Below are positions 1-9,275 of a DNA stretch of 64,000 bases, one piece after another (position 1 is the first letter of the stretch; each line of letters starts with the position of its first letter). The notes under the pieces are model-generated. The model saw nothing but the letters and a program-made list of their open reading frames with translations, had not been told where the DNA came from and did no database searches. Position numbers and translations under genes: made by a program. Origin of the DNA: Pedobacter endophyticus. GTDB taxonomy: Bacteria > Bacteroidota > Bacteroidia > Sphingobacteriales > Sphingobacteriaceae. The stretch spans positions 4,092,001 through 4,156,000 of the forward strand of contig NZ_CP064939.1 of the NCBI RefSeq assembly GCF_015679185.1. Reading direction: 5' to 3'.

Positions 1-611
1 CTGATGATGTGGTTGCAAGCATCGAGTCACTGGGCGGAGAAGCTTTTGCTATTAAGGCCGATGTAAGTAAAAAGGCGGAAGTCGCCCGTTTGTTTGAGGA
101 AAGCATTGCCCGTTTCGGCAAAATAGATATTTGGGTAAATAACGCCGGCGTGATGTTGAACGGATTGGTAAAAGATCTCTCAGAAGAACTTCTTGAAAAG
201 CAACTGGACATCAACTTTAAAGGCGTTTTTTATTCTTTGCAGTTAGCCGCAACAAAATTGGCAGATAATGGAAGCATCATCAATCTGTCTTCTACCGTTA
301 CCAGAACCGTGTTTCCAACATATGGTGTGTATTCTGCTACCAAGGCTGCGGTAGAGCAACTGAGCCGGGTTTTTGCCAAGGAAATAGGTTCCCGGGGCAT
401 CAATGTAAACTGCGTTTTGCCTGGCCCTACCGCAACCGATTTATTTCTGAACGGAAAATCAGAGCAGTTAATCGCTCAAATTGCTTCTACAAATGCATTC
501 CAGCGCTTGGGTGCACCGGATGAAATTGCCAAAGTGGTTGCTTTTTTAGCATCGGATGAAGCTAAGTGGATTTCCGGTCAAAGCATCGGTGCCAACGGCG
601 GAATGGCATAA
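1..611 (+). CDS. SDR family oxidoreductase, 5' end outside the window
   Basis: NAD(P)-dependent short-chain dehydrogenase/reductase whose first part lies before base 1. The frame is open from the window edge to the TAA at 609-611. Visible family marks are NNAGV, the catalytic-Ser stretch INLSST, the YSATK Tyr/Lys signature, the PGPTATDLF segment that follows it, and a C-terminal SGQSIGANGG as in classical FabG-like SDRs. The cofactor loop TGxxxGxG is expected upstream. The GTG at 9-11 is an internal Val codon and not the start. The substrate cannot be predicted. Two further SDR genes follow on the same strand, which suggests a locally duplicated family. The family call is firm; the function is unknown. 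Confidence 0.88.
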   Translation, partial: DDVVASIESLGGEAFAIKADVSKKAEVARLFEESIARFGKIDIWVNNAGVMLNGLVKDLSEELLEKQLDINFKGVFYSLQLAATKLADNGSIINLSSTVTRTVFPTYGVYSATKAAVEQLSRVFAKEIGSRGINVNCVLPGPTATDLFLNGKSEQLIAQIASTNAFQRLGAPDEIAKVVAFLASDEAKWISGQSIGANGGMA

Positions 612-725
612 TTTCGCTAATATTATTATCTATATATTTTTCTTGGCTGTTTCTGTTTAAGGCGTTACAGCCCAGGAAAAATATAAATCCATCCAATCTA
701 TTTTAAAAATTTTTTAAATAAAATA

Positions 726-1472
726 ATGAATTCACTACAAAATAAAGTTGCCCTCATCACGGGCTCTAGCAGGGGCTTGGGCAAGGCGATTGCTGAACGG
801 TATGCGGGATTGGGTGCCAATATAGTACTGAATTACACCAATAACAAAAACGCTGCAGACCAGGTGCTTTCTAATATCAAAGCTATGGGTGTAGAAGCTA
901 TTGCCGTGCAGGCTGATATTAGCAAACCAGCTGAGATTACTCGTCTTTTTGAAGAAGCGAAAACTGCTTTTCAAAAAATAGACATCGTAGTTGCTAACGC
1001 CGGAGTAGAATTGGTAGATGTTCCCGTGGAAAACTTTACGGAAGAACAATTCGACAAATTATTTACGCTCAACACAAAAGGGGCATTTTTCACTTTGCAG
1101 GAAGCTGCGAAACACGTTTCAGATGGAGGAAGGATTATTAATATTTCTTCCAGTACCACAGTTTATCCGTTTGAAGGTGTTGCCTTATACGGCGGTAGTA
1201 AAACTGCACCCAAGTATTTGGTAGAAGTTCTTGCAAAGGAAATCGGTGGAAGAGGTGTTACCGTCAATTCCATAATCCCATATGCAGTAAGCGATGCCGG
1301 TATTTTTACAGACCCCACCGAGCCTTCCATCAAGTGGTTGATAGAAGCCAACCCAATGAAACGAATGGCCCACGTGGATGATGTTGCCAATGTGGCAGAA
1401 TTTTTTGCCAGCGACCTTTCCTCTTTCGTAAGCGGCCAACATTTATTGGTAAATGGGGGCGCAAGTCATTAG
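726..1472 (+). CDS. SDR family oxidoreductase
   Basis: Complete 248-aa classical SDR, the usual length of the family. The Rossmann cofactor loop TGSSRGLG lies at about residues 12-19, ANAG at about 90, the catalytic Ser in ISSST, and the active-site Tyr/Lys in YGGSK, followed by a C-terminal SGQHLLVNGG. The ATG at 726 follows an A/T-rich leader without Shine-Dalgarno sequence, as is usual in Bacteroidota. The gene lies 114 bp after another SDR and 23 bp before a third, so co-transcription with the third is likely. It is clearly an NAD(P)-dependent reductase, but no substrate can be assigned from sequence. Confidence 0.9.
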   Translation: MNSLQNKVALITGSSRGLGKAIAERYAGLGANIVLNYTNNKNAADQVLSNIKAMGVEAIAVQADISKPAEITRLFEEAKTAFQKIDIVVANAGVELVDVPVENFTEEQFDKLFTLNTKGAFFTLQEAAKHVSDGGRIINISSSTTVYPFEGVALYGGSKTAPKYLVEVLAKEIGGRGVTVNSIIPYAVSDAGIFTDPTEPSIKWLIEANPMKRMAHVDDVANVAEFFASDLSSFVSGQHLLVNGGASH

Positions 1473-1495
1473 GATTCACATTAAAGTTATTAAGT

Positions 1496-2239
1496 ATGAA
1501 TATGAAAAATAATACTGTACTGGTTACCGGTGGTGGAACTGGTATCGGGCTGGAAATAGCTAAATATTTTTACGAAAATGGAAACGAGGTAATTATTTGC
1601 GGCAGAAGGCTTGAAGTGTTGGAAGATGCCCAAAAGGTAATGCCCAACTTGCATATCCTGACCTGTGACCTGAGCAATGCCAATGCGCGCAAAGCATTTT
1701 CAGCAAAACTTTTATCCAACTTCCCCAACTTAAATGTTTTAATCAATAATGCAGGAATACAACGTTTCAGAAACTTAAGGGAAAATTTGCTCACCGAAAA
1801 TGGATGGGCAGATTATCAGGATGAGATACAAACCAACCTCGAAGCGCCAATTCATCTTTCCAACTTGCTACTGCCTGCATTGCATAAAAAAAAGAATGCA
1901 GCCATTATAAATGTTACTTCCGCACTGGCATTCGTTCCGTATACTGCTGTCCCTGTCTATAGCGCAACCAAAGCAGCCATACATTCTTTCACCTTGTCTT
2001 TGCGGCATCAGCTTAAAGATACCGACATAGCCGTCTTAGAAATCATTCCTCCGGCAGTTAATACAGATCTAGGCGGTAAAGGACTTCATACTTATGGTGT
2101 GGATGTAACTGAATTTACCACTTCGGTTTTAAACAGATTAGCCAATGGCGAGGAAGAGGTCGGCTACGGTGGCTCGGAAGAAATACGGTTGTTTGGCAAG
2201 ACACAGCTATCGGAAGGCTTTAAGAAAATGAATGGATGA
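1496..2239 (+). CDS. SDR family oxidoreductase, DltE-like
   Basis: 247-aa SDR of the DltE-like subgroup. It has the cofactor loop TGGGTGIG near residues 10-17, NNAGI, a catalytic Ser in NVTSAL and the YSATK active site. The C-terminus is longer and less FabG-like than in the two preceding genes. Translation could start at 1496 or at the second ATG (1502). It lies 23 bp downstream of the previous SDR and is probably its operon partner. A decayed second copy of its 3' end occurs at about 4537-4776, which shows past duplication here. A role in D-alanyl lipoteichoic acid synthesis is not implied, since the name is only a family label. Confidence 0.88.
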   Translation: MNMKNNTVLVTGGGTGIGLEIAKYFYENGNEVIICGRRLEVLEDAQKVMPNLHILTCDLSNANARKAFSAKLLSNFPNLNVLINNAGIQRFRNLRENLLTENGWADYQDEIQTNLEAPIHLSNLLLPALHKKKNAAIINVTSALAFVPYTAVPVYSATKAAIHSFTLSLRHQLKDTDIAVLEIIPPAVNTDLGGKGLHTYGVDVTEFTTSVLNRLANGEEEVGYGGSEEIRLFGKTQLSEGFKKMNG

Positions 2240-2320
2240 TTAAACTGACGGGATAGTTAAAGGAAATGGATCTGCCGAAAATAATATTACTTATTCTTTA
2301 TTAAAACAATAATATTCCAA

Positions 2321-3238
2321 TCAATTGAAAGATTTCCGAAATTCCAAGGGTGATAGGTCGGTTTTAGCTTTGAAAAACCTGCTGAAGGATTGCGAATATT
2401 CGAAACCCAGTTTGTACGCAATTTCACTAGCCGATAAATTGGTAATAGTTAAGAGTTCCTTAGCTTTATCAATGAGCTTATCGTGAATAAGCTGTTGTGC
2501 GTTTCTTCCGGTAAGCGAACGAAGCATATCGCTGAGATACTTTGGTGTCAGATGCACTTTTTCTGCCAAATCCTGTACTGTAGGAATGCCGCTATTTAAA
2601 GAATTTTCATTGCCAAAATAATTTTCCAGATGACTTTCTAATATGTGAAGAATCTCATTACTAACAGCCTTTCTTGTTACAAACTGCCGTTTATAGTAAC
2701 GATTACAATAGTGTAGAAGCAATTCTATTTGAGTTACCACAATATCTTGACTAAAATCGTCGATGGGAAGCTGCAATTCCTCTTCAATCACCTTAAAAAT
2801 GGCGATAATACTTTCTTTTTCCTTTTCTGATAGGTGCAGTGTTTCATTTACATCATACGAAAAGAACCCGAAGTTCTTGATTTTGATTGCCAATGAAGTA
2901 TTTAGCAAGAAATCAGGATGGAAAAAAAGAGAATAGCCGGCATAGTCATTCTGGTTACCATCATTTTCAATTACTTGGTTTGGCGCTATAAATACCATTC
3001 CTCCTTCTTCAAAATCGTAAAATCGCTGCCCGTATTTTAATTTTCCTGATATGTTTTTAAGGAAAGAAATTTTGTAAAAGCTCTTTATATGGGGATTGGG
3101 CATTCTGCTCAGGTCAATGTCCTTTTCCATATTGTTGGCTATCATGACCAACGGGTGCAAGGGCTTTGTCAAGCCCAGCACGCGTCTTAATTCGGAAAGT
3201 GATTCGATCCTATAAGGAATATGCTCTTTTTTACTCAT
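2321..3238 (-). CDS. AraC family transcriptional regulator
   Basis: 305-aa regulator. The N-terminal half (about 1-190) looks like a cupin-type sensor (YDFEEGGMVFIAPNQV). The C-terminal 100 residues form the double helix-turn-helix of the AraC/XylS family (VQDLAEKVHLTPKYLSDMLR and IAYKLGFEYSQSFSRFFK). It lies 13 bp upstream of nothing on its own strand but directly downstream of the SDR gene at 3252-3989, so the two probably form one leftward transcript, and it may control that or the SDR genes on the other strand. A degenerate paralogue occurs at 5988-6690. The ligand is unknown. Confidence 0.92.
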   Translation of the reverse strand: MSKKEHIPYRIESLSELRRVLGLTKPLHPLVMIANNMEKDIDLSRMPNPHIKSFYKISFLKNISGKLKYGQRFYDFEEGGMVFIAPNQVIENDGNQNDYAGYSLFFHPDFLLNTSLAIKIKNFGFFSYDVNETLHLSEKEKESIIAIFKVIEEELQLPIDDFSQDIVVTQIELLLHYCNRYYKRQFVTRKAVSNEILHILESHLENYFGNENSLNSGIPTVQDLAEKVHLTPKYLSDMLRSLTGRNAQQLIHDKLIDKAKELLTITNLSASEIAYKLGFEYSQSFSRFFKAKTDLSPLEFRKSFN

Positions 3239-3251
3239 TCTTATGTTTTAT

Positions 3252-3989
3252 CTACCAAGGACATTCTACACCTTCGGGAAAAAATTCTTCACTAAAGAAT
3301 TTTCCTGATGGTCCATCATTATCAATTAGAGCATATTTTACAATACGTGTTGCCGCTTCTTCTACGGTTCCGCTACCACGATGATTGTTGAAATCAGTTT
3401 TTGTGAAGCCGGGATCCACCATATTTACTTTAACAGCGGTTTCTCTCAATTCAAATGCCAAAGCGATAGAATACATATTCAAGGCAGCCTTAGATGGTTG
3501 ATAGACAGCGCCTTTGAAATTGTAGTATGGATTAGACTTGTCATTGGCCAAAGTAAGCGAACCCTGGCTAGAACTTACATTCACAATACGTGGCTCAGGT
3601 GAATTTTTAATTAAGTCGATAAATGCCTGTGTCACTCTTGCAACACCGATCACATTAGTATCAAATGCCTGTTTAAACTGCTCTGGTGTAGCAATTAAAG
3701 CCTGCTGTGGCTGCCCTCCGCTTACTCCCGCATTGTTAATGAGAACGTCTAATGAATCGGATTTCTTTCCTATTTCTGCCCGGGCGGCTTTTACTGAATC
3801 ATCGCTGGTTACATCGATTTCAATAGCCTCAGCATTGGAAAACCCTGCTGATTTCAGCTCTTCTAAAGCTTCATTACCGTTTTCTATGTTTCTGCTCCCT
3901 AGATAAACGTAAAATCCCTTTTCTAACAATTGTTTTGCTACCTCAAAACCAATACTTTTATTTGCTCCGGTAATTAATACTTTTTTCAT
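3252..3989 (-). CDS. SDR family oxidoreductase
   Basis: 245-aa SDR of the carbonyl-reductase-like kind. It starts MKKVLITGANKSIG with the cofactor loop in the first 15 residues, and has NNAGV, a catalytic Ser in VNVSSSQGS and the YQPSKAA active-site signature. It is read leftwards and is followed after 13 bp by the AraC-type regulator, an arrangement typical of a reductase with its own regulator. The 5' side (3990-4536) carries no gene, so the promoter should lie just above 3989. The substrate is unknown. Confidence 0.9.
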   Translation of the reverse strand: MKKVLITGANKSIGFEVAKQLLEKGFYVYLGSRNIENGNEALEELKSAGFSNAEAIEIDVTSDDSVKAARAEIGKKSDSLDVLINNAGVSGGQPQQALIATPEQFKQAFDTNVIGVARVTQAFIDLIKNSPEPRIVNVSSSQGSLTLANDKSNPYYNFKGAVYQPSKAALNMYSIALAFELRETAVKVNMVDPGFTKTDFNNHRGSGTVEEAATRIVKYALIDNDGPSGKFFSEEFFPEGVECPW

Positions 3990-4536
3990 TTTCTAAATTT
4001 TAAATTATCTACCAAAGATCTGGCCTTATTCTGTGTTATTTGTAACCATAAAGAGTTTATTTATAACCAAAATGATGAAAATAATTGATTATACATTTAT
4101 TAAATACACCGTTGATTTAACAAATGATTTTTTATATTGATTTGGAATGAGGCGGTTTCTTTCTTAAAAAGCCTTGAAAAATAGTGGAAATTTTTAAAAT
4201 ATATTGAATACGCAAATTGTGAATACTGTAGCAATTTTCACTTAATAGATTTTTAATTTCACCAATCATATAATTATGAATCGACTCAATTTCGGATTTT
4301 TCTTGTTTCTTGTTTGAGAAATAGCTTAAATAATATGGAGAAAATTTGACACAGCCGCAAGACTACCAAATGTGGCTAATCCTTGAGTGTGCAGTAATTC
4401 TCTATAAAATAATTTAGATAAATACAGTGGAAGTTTGCAACCATATTACTGTATAGTTCAGAGCGATCAATAAAGCACCGTTTGTAAAAGCACTGCGAAT
4501 ATTTCAGCAGCGAGTCTTGATGGGTTGGAATAATTT
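3990..4536. other. Intergenic stretch, no gene recognised
   Basis: A/T-rich 0.55-kb stretch upstream of the leftward SDR gene. It should contain that gene's promoter, but no clear TTTG/TAnnTTTG pair is visible. The remaining frames are short and resemble no family I recognise. The stretch borders a field of pseudogenes and is probably decayed coding DNA. Confidence 0.5.
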
Positions 4537-4776
4537 CTTTGCGGCATCCGCTTAGAGATAACGAAATAGCCATTTAGAAATCATTCCTCTGGCACTTATA
4601 CCGATTTAGGCGATAAAAGACGTCATATTTATCATGTGGATGTAAATGAATTTACCATTTGGTTTTAAACATATTACCCAATTGCAATCAATAGACTGGC
4701 TACGTTGGCTCGGAAGAAATACTGTCGTTTTGTTAAAGCACACATATTGAAGCGCTTTAGGAAAATGAATGGATGA
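4537..4776 (+). pseudogene. Decayed 3' end of a DltE-like SDR gene
   Basis: This stretch aligns base by base with the last part of the intact SDR gene at 1496-2239. Shared blocks include TTAGAAATCATTCCTC, GTGGATGTAA, GAATTTACCA, GGCTCGGAAGAAATAC and the terminal GAAAATGAATGGATGA. It carries small deletions and in-frame stops and cannot encode a protein. It is the 3' remnant of a duplicated copy, so the SDR locus was tandemly or segmentally duplicated and one copy degraded. Confidence 0.8.
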
Positions 4777-4821
4777 TTGATTGAAGTTTTATAGGGAGAT
4801 AAATAAGTCTTAACCTTTCCT

Positions 4822-5620
4822 TTAAAACCCTCTAACCTGCTTAAGAAGGTCGTGAGGATAGTCCAAGGTAATAGCACTTAATTTGTCCAATTTCTGAATG
4901 TGTTCGTCAGTAAGTTTCACTTTCAATGATGATAAAGCATCATTGGTGATGAACATTGCGTGCTCCAAGCAAAGGAAAAGGGCCCTTTGGTAAACCCCAG
5001 GAAAAAACAATCTTCCCTGGGGTTTCGCTCAGCTATTCAGCAATTACAATAAGTTCATCGACTATTTTTTCTGCATTTCATTTTCTCTATCATCATCAAT
5101 CGAATTCCGATTGATCCGTCCTTTCTCGCCTTCGATATTTGCCCGTCAGATGTCCGCCTGCCAAAGGCGAATATATCATTGTTCCCAACCCGAAATATTC
5201 AGCCATAGAACGAAATTCCCTATCGGCTGTTCTTTGAAGCAGGTTATATTCAATTTGTATCACTGTTAATTTTATGGCCGATGCAATTGTGGAGACCTTC
5301 CAGGCAGGGAAATTTGTCAATTCCCTATAAAGAATTTTGCCGCTGCTTACCAAATCCTCAAGCCCTCTAACAATTTCTTAGACGGTGTTAGCCCATCATC
5401 GTAATGCGGCATATAAATATGTATATAATCCAATCCTTAATCTTTTAAGACTGACTTCTACCTATTGCTGGATTGTCTTGCGATGACTACCAGAATTGCT
5501 CTTTCCCAGAATAGCTTCACTGCTCCGTGTATATTTGGTACAAATGATAAAATTATGCCGCTGATGCTGTAAAAAATTGCCTACAATCTCTTCAAGAGCG
5601 CAATTTTTCAATAGTCTAAC
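4822..5620 (-). pseudogene. Broken aldo/keto reductase gene
   Basis: Read leftwards, successive frames give consecutive pieces of one aldo/keto reductase. There is an N-terminal part near 5620-5400 (QHQRHNFIICTKYT), a central part at 5353-5096 (TVIQIEYNLLQRTADREF, IYSPLAGGHLTGKYRR), and a C-terminal tail at 5010-4822 (LTDEHIQKLDKLSAI). The YSPLAGGxLTGKY motif is characteristic of the family. Frameshifts and stops separate the parts, so the gene is inactive. It lies among other degraded oxidoreductase and regulator genes. Confidence 0.78.
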
Positions 5621-5690
5621 ATAGAATAGACTTCAAATAATCGTAATTATATAAACAAACTATTATCAGTTCAATGTTTAAATAGAAAAA

Positions 5691-5936
5691 TTTGCAAAAC
5701 TAACCGGTAAAAGTCTGGCAGGCTTTGAAAGAGATTTTCAAAAAGCATTTGACACTTCTACACGAAAATGGTTGCAGTAAAAACGACTGGCCGAAGCGTA
5801 CTACCAGATTTCAACAAACAGAAAGAAACCGACCCTGATTTACCTGGAACTGGGATTTGAAAGTTTGCTACACTTTTCCAATGCATTTAAACAAAGGTTT
5901 GGCATAACACCTTCTCGCTGGTCAGCACAATTGTAA
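5691..5936 (+). pseudogene. AraC family regulator, C-terminal HTH fragment
   Basis: An 82-codon frame gives the C-terminal DNA-binding domain of an AraC-type regulator: KLTGKSLAGFERDFQKAF, then after one TAA the recognition part LGFESLLHFSNAFKQRFG and ITPSRW. A single nonsense codon interrupts it, and nothing upstream supplies the N-terminal part. It belongs to a different AraC subfamily from the regulators at 2321 and 5988. It is a non-functional remnant. Confidence 0.72.
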
Positions 5937-5987
5937 GATAGCTTCAATAGTTTGTCAATTGTATTGGGGAAGATACTACTGCAAACA

Positions 5988-6690
5988 TCAATTGAACGAA
6001 GCCCGAAATTCCACGGGTGTTGAATCGGTTTTGCTCTTAAGCAATTTACTGAACGATTGTGGATACTCAAAACCTAATTGATGGGCTATTTCACCGATGG
6101 AAAGATGCATTGATGTCAATAACTCTTTTGCCTTTTCAATCAATTTCTCGTGGATATGCTGTTGGGCATTTTGCCCTGTAAGACTGCGTAATACATCACT
6201 CAGATAATTGGGAGAAACATTAAGCTTATCGGCAAAATACCTGACAGATGGATTTTTGTTTTCTTCCATAAATCCGCTGTAAAAATATTTGTGAAAAAGT
6301 AATTCAAATTTTGAAAGTATGTCGTTGGTCGGCTTTTTACGGGTAATGAACTGCCTTTTATAATAACGGTTACAGAGCGTCAGCAATAAATCTATTTGCG
6401 AAATCAGCACATCCTGACTGAACTTATCTATAGGAAGATTGAATTCTTTTTGAATATTCCGGATTATTTCCTTTATGGATTTTTCTTCATCTCCTGATAA
6501 GATAAGGGCCTCATTCACACTGTAATCAAAAAAAACGTATTCCGGTATTTTTTTGCCAAGGGATAATTGAATTAAAAGTCGGGATGCACCATTAACAACC
6601 AGCCATTATCGGGGCTAACAAAATTCTCATCAATTACGGCAATCTGGTTAGGGGCAGTAAAACCCATTAGTCCCTCGTCAAAATCATAGC
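5988..6690 (-). pseudogene. AraC family regulator pseudogene, 5' truncated
   Basis: The last 176 codons (6518-5988) are open and match the intact AraC regulator at 2321-3238 along the whole HTH domain (YFADKLNVSPNYLSDVLRSL, IAHQLGFEYPQSFSKLLK). Upstream, the homology continues in other frames (YDFDEGLMGFTAPNQ near 6680, equivalent to YDFEEGGMVFIAPNQ in the intact copy), so at least one frameshift lies near 6520-6580. The first 80 or so codons are missing, replaced at about 6686 by the start of an SDR gene. A short HTH-only protein from the open part cannot be excluded. Confidence 0.75.
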
Positions 6691-6830
6691 TTGTCTCCGA
6701 AGGCTTCAAGATCCTTCATTTTTTCTATCCTTCTGGCGGTAGCATAAACGGTGTAATCGCTTTGTGCCAACAGTTTTGCGGTGGCTTTTCCCATTCCGGA
6801 AGAGGCTCCCGTGACCAATGTTATTTTCAT
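6684..6830 (-). pseudogene. SDR gene, N-terminal fragment fused to an AraC remnant
   Basis: An ATG at 6830 opens a 48-codon frame that begins MKITLVTGASSGMGKATAKL. This is a perfect SDR cofactor-binding start. It runs to GDKL and then stops exactly where homology to the AraC regulator begins. The remaining 200 residues of the SDR are absent. A deletion has joined the 5' end of an SDR gene to the middle of a regulator gene, out of frame. No function is expected. Confidence 0.75.
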
Positions 6831-6957
6831 TTTTCAAACATTTAAAGTATAGCACAAAATTGTACATCAACAGTCAAATAGAAATATGCAAAACAAGGAT
6901 TGTTATGTTTAAAATCAGGCAAACAGATATTTCAATTAAACTCCCTATGCTGTAAGA

Positions 6958-7143
6958 TTAAAAAAGATGAGCGGCGAAGTACTTCAACTGTGCAAGCTCC
7001 TTGTGAATCATTATAGCCCTATTGCTTATATTCAATTCATTCAAGCAGTCTGATATAGATAGAAGGCTGGGAAAGTCAGGGTGATTCTCCCAAACATGAA
7101 AAATTATCCAGTGTTCAATGTAAGGTCGAAGAAGGTGTTTCAA
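6958..7143 (-). pseudogene. C39-like peptidase domain fragment
   Basis: 61-codon frame with the sequence HPDFPSLLSISDCLNEL followed by NISNRAI and a hydrophobic tail. This resembles the N-terminal C39-like domain found in Bacteroidota vitamin K epoxide reductase/thioredoxin-type and peptide-maturation proteins (family pattern HPxYPSLLSxSDxL). Those proteins are several hundred residues long, so this is a remnant. No neighbour supplies the rest. The assignment rests on one motif. Confidence 0.45.
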
Positions 7144-7293
7144 GCCTGGTGATGTATGCTAACTCCCTGGCTGGTCATTTAAATTTTAGATCCCGGAAGG
7201 CATAAATTGCAAAATAATTTTTATTTACTAACTTAGGTAAATCCTTTTACCATAACCAAATCTTTCCGGGTAAATGCCCAATTATTGAATGCG

Positions 7294-7875
7294 ATGCTGA
7301 ATGAACAGAAAAAACTCTTGAAAAATATTGAGGAAGGCAGCCAGCATGCTTTTAATATTTTGTTCGGCCAGTACCAGTCAGTTGTATACTCCATAGCTTT
7401 CAGGATAATCAAATCACATGAAATTGCGGAGGAGATTGTATTCACTGTATTCTTGAAAATCTGGCAGGATGATAAGCTGAGCAGGGTTGATAATATTGAA
7501 TCCTATCTTCGGGTATTGACTAGAAACCAGACTTTAAAATCATGGAGGAGCCTACAGCTGCAGACCAAAAGGGATCTTTATATCAAATCTGTCATTAAAT
7601 CCGAAGACCACACTACCGAGGAGCAAATTGCCTTCAATGAAACCGCTAAGCTGCTCAAAGAAGCTGTTGAAAAACTTCCCATGCAACAGGGCCTGGTTTA
7701 TCAGCTTTGTCATGTAGAGGGTAAAAAATACGAAGAGGCTGCTATGGCGCTTTCGCTATCCAAACTGACCGTGAAGACACATATGCAACTGGCCTTAAGG
7801 TTTATCAGAAAATACCTGAAAGCGAATACTGATGTCGCTCTCACTCTACTGACCATCTACTATTTTTTAAAATAA
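7294..7875 (+). CDS. ECF-type RNA polymerase sigma factor (Bacteroidetes sigma-70 group)
   Basis: 193-aa extracytoplasmic-function sigma factor. Region 2 is seen at about 25-75 (VVYSIAFRIIKSHEIAEEIV, FLKIWQDDKL) and region 4 near the C-terminus (LPMQQGLVYQLCHVEGKKYE, LSKLTVKTHMQLAL). I start at the ATG at 7294; the upstream TTG at 7285 is possible but less likely. The next gene is a FecR anti-sigma factor and then a SusC with an STN signalling domain, the standard trans-envelope cascade. In that scheme the outer-membrane receptor senses its ligand and releases this sigma factor to transcribe susC/susD and the glycosidase. Confidence 0.92.
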   Translation: MLNEQKKLLKNIEEGSQHAFNILFGQYQSVVYSIAFRIIKSHEIAEEIVFTVFLKIWQDDKLSRVDNIESYLRVLTRNQTLKSWRSLQLQTKRDLYIKSVIKSEDHTTEEQIAFNETAKLLKEAVEKLPMQQGLVYQLCHVEGKKYEEAAMALSLSKLTVKTHMQLALRFIRKYLKANTDVALTLLTIYYFLK

Positions 7876-7954
7876 TTTTTTTTTGATTACTCCTAAAAAT
7901 AATTTCCGGGGTCTTATGTGTATAAGCCCTGATTTTTTAGGTTAAACACCTTTC

Positions 7955-9163
7955 ATGACTATGGACGATCGAAGCAAATACTTATTCCAACGTTATCTGG
8001 ACAACATATGTTCCCCAAAGGAATGGGAGGAGCTTATGGGGATACTGGAAAATGACGAAGTCCTCGGCAATTTATTCGATGAAACCTGGAACAAAAACCA
8101 CGGTCAAATTAATCTGCAGTCATCTTCGCCACGGGAACATATCCGTCAAGCCATTCTAGAAAGGCCTAAATCCCGAAAACCGAAAAAGCTGCTCTATTAC
8201 GGCCTTGCTGCGGCCTCACTGTTTGGTCTTTTTGTCCTTTTCCAGCTGATTTCATCAAATTTTAGATCTTTTAACAGCCCGGTCCAGAAACCTTTAATCC
8301 AGATCGCTGATGTTGATCCGGGGTATAGCAGGGCTATGCTGATTACGGGCAGTGGAAAAAAAATTAACCTCGAATCGCTGAAAATAAATGAGTCGATGGA
8401 CCTGGCTGGGCTAAAACTGCATAAATTGGCCGAGGGATGGATTAAACTCGAAACCGCGGCGGACCTATACAACCAGTCATTGCAAAATGTCATTCAGACA
8501 CCTAAGGGCGGTGAATTCAGGATTACACTGTCCGACGGTTCAGAGGTGATGCTCAATGCATCTACAAAATTTACCTTTCCGGCACGCTTTTCCCCACAGG
8601 AGCGGTCTGTTTCCATTCTGGGAGAAGGATTTTTTGATGTGAAAAATAAGGATAGAGCGGGAAAACCACAGGCCCCCTTTGTAGTCCATACGCTTAATCA
8701 CGACGTGAGGGTACTTGGTACCGCCTTCAACATCCAGTCCTATCCTGGTCAGTCAAAGGACTTTACCACGCTGATAAGGGGTGTTGTTAAAATCGGAATT
8801 AATAATAAAGAAGGAAAAGTGCTCCATCCGGGGGAGCAGGCGATGGTTTCAACCCTTGGCGACATCCGGGTCAATAAAGTTGACCTGGAAGAGGTAACCG
8901 CCTGGAAAGAAGGCCTTTTTTTGTTTAACGATAAGCCGCTCGAAGTGCTGATGGAAGAAATTTCCAGGTGGTATGATGTGGATCTCCTGTACGTTGGAAA
9001 AAGGAAAGCTTTGGAGCTGTTCGGGGTTTATTCCAGAAAAAAATCACTGAAAAGCCTGCTTTCAAATCTGGAACAAACCGGTAAAATAAAATTTGAAATG
9101 TTATCAAATCAAAATATTAAAAATAAGGAAAGGAGGGTTACTGTAAGAATCAAATATCTGTAA
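7955..9163 (+). CDS. FecR family anti-sigma factor (DUF4974)
   Basis: 402-aa inner-membrane anti-sigma factor. Residues 1-75 form the cytoplasmic sigma-binding part, about 78-97 a single membrane segment (LLYYGLAAASLFGLFVLF), and about 180-285 the periplasmic FecR domain (TPKGGEFRITLSDGSEVMLN, SILGEGFFDV, VLGTAFNIQSY). The C-terminal 85 residues are the DUF4974 domain, which contacts the STN domain of the receptor. It lies 79 bp behind the sigma gene and 112 bp before susC, consistent with one signalling unit. Start could be 7955 or 7961. Confidence 0.92.
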   Translation: MTMDDRSKYLFQRYLDNICSPKEWEELMGILENDEVLGNLFDETWNKNHGQINLQSSSPREHIRQAILERPKSRKPKKLLYYGLAAASLFGLFVLFQLISSNFRSFNSPVQKPLIQIADVDPGYSRAMLITGSGKKINLESLKINESMDLAGLKLHKLAEGWIKLETAADLYNQSLQNVIQTPKGGEFRITLSDGSEVMLNASTKFTFPARFSPQERSVSILGEGFFDVKNKDRAGKPQAPFVVHTLNHDVRVLGTAFNIQSYPGQSKDFTTLIRGVVKIGINNKEGKVLHPGEQAMVSTLGDIRVNKVDLEEVTAWKEGLFLFNDKPLEVLMEEISRWYDVDLLYVGKRKALELFGVYSRKKSLKSLLSNLEQTGKIKFEMLSNQNIKNKERRVTVRIKYL

Positions 9164-9275
9164 TGTGAAGAAGAACCGGAAGTGTTACCAGCACTCCCGG
9201 AAGACCTGATGAGGTTTATTGACCAAACCATCATCCAATTATTAGCCAACTGACTAACCAATTAATCTTAACCAA

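Noticed and set aside
612..725. Hairpin GGCTGT/ACAGCC (645-672) as terminator after the first SDR
   Set aside because: Six base pairs with a 16-base loop and no T run; too weak to list.
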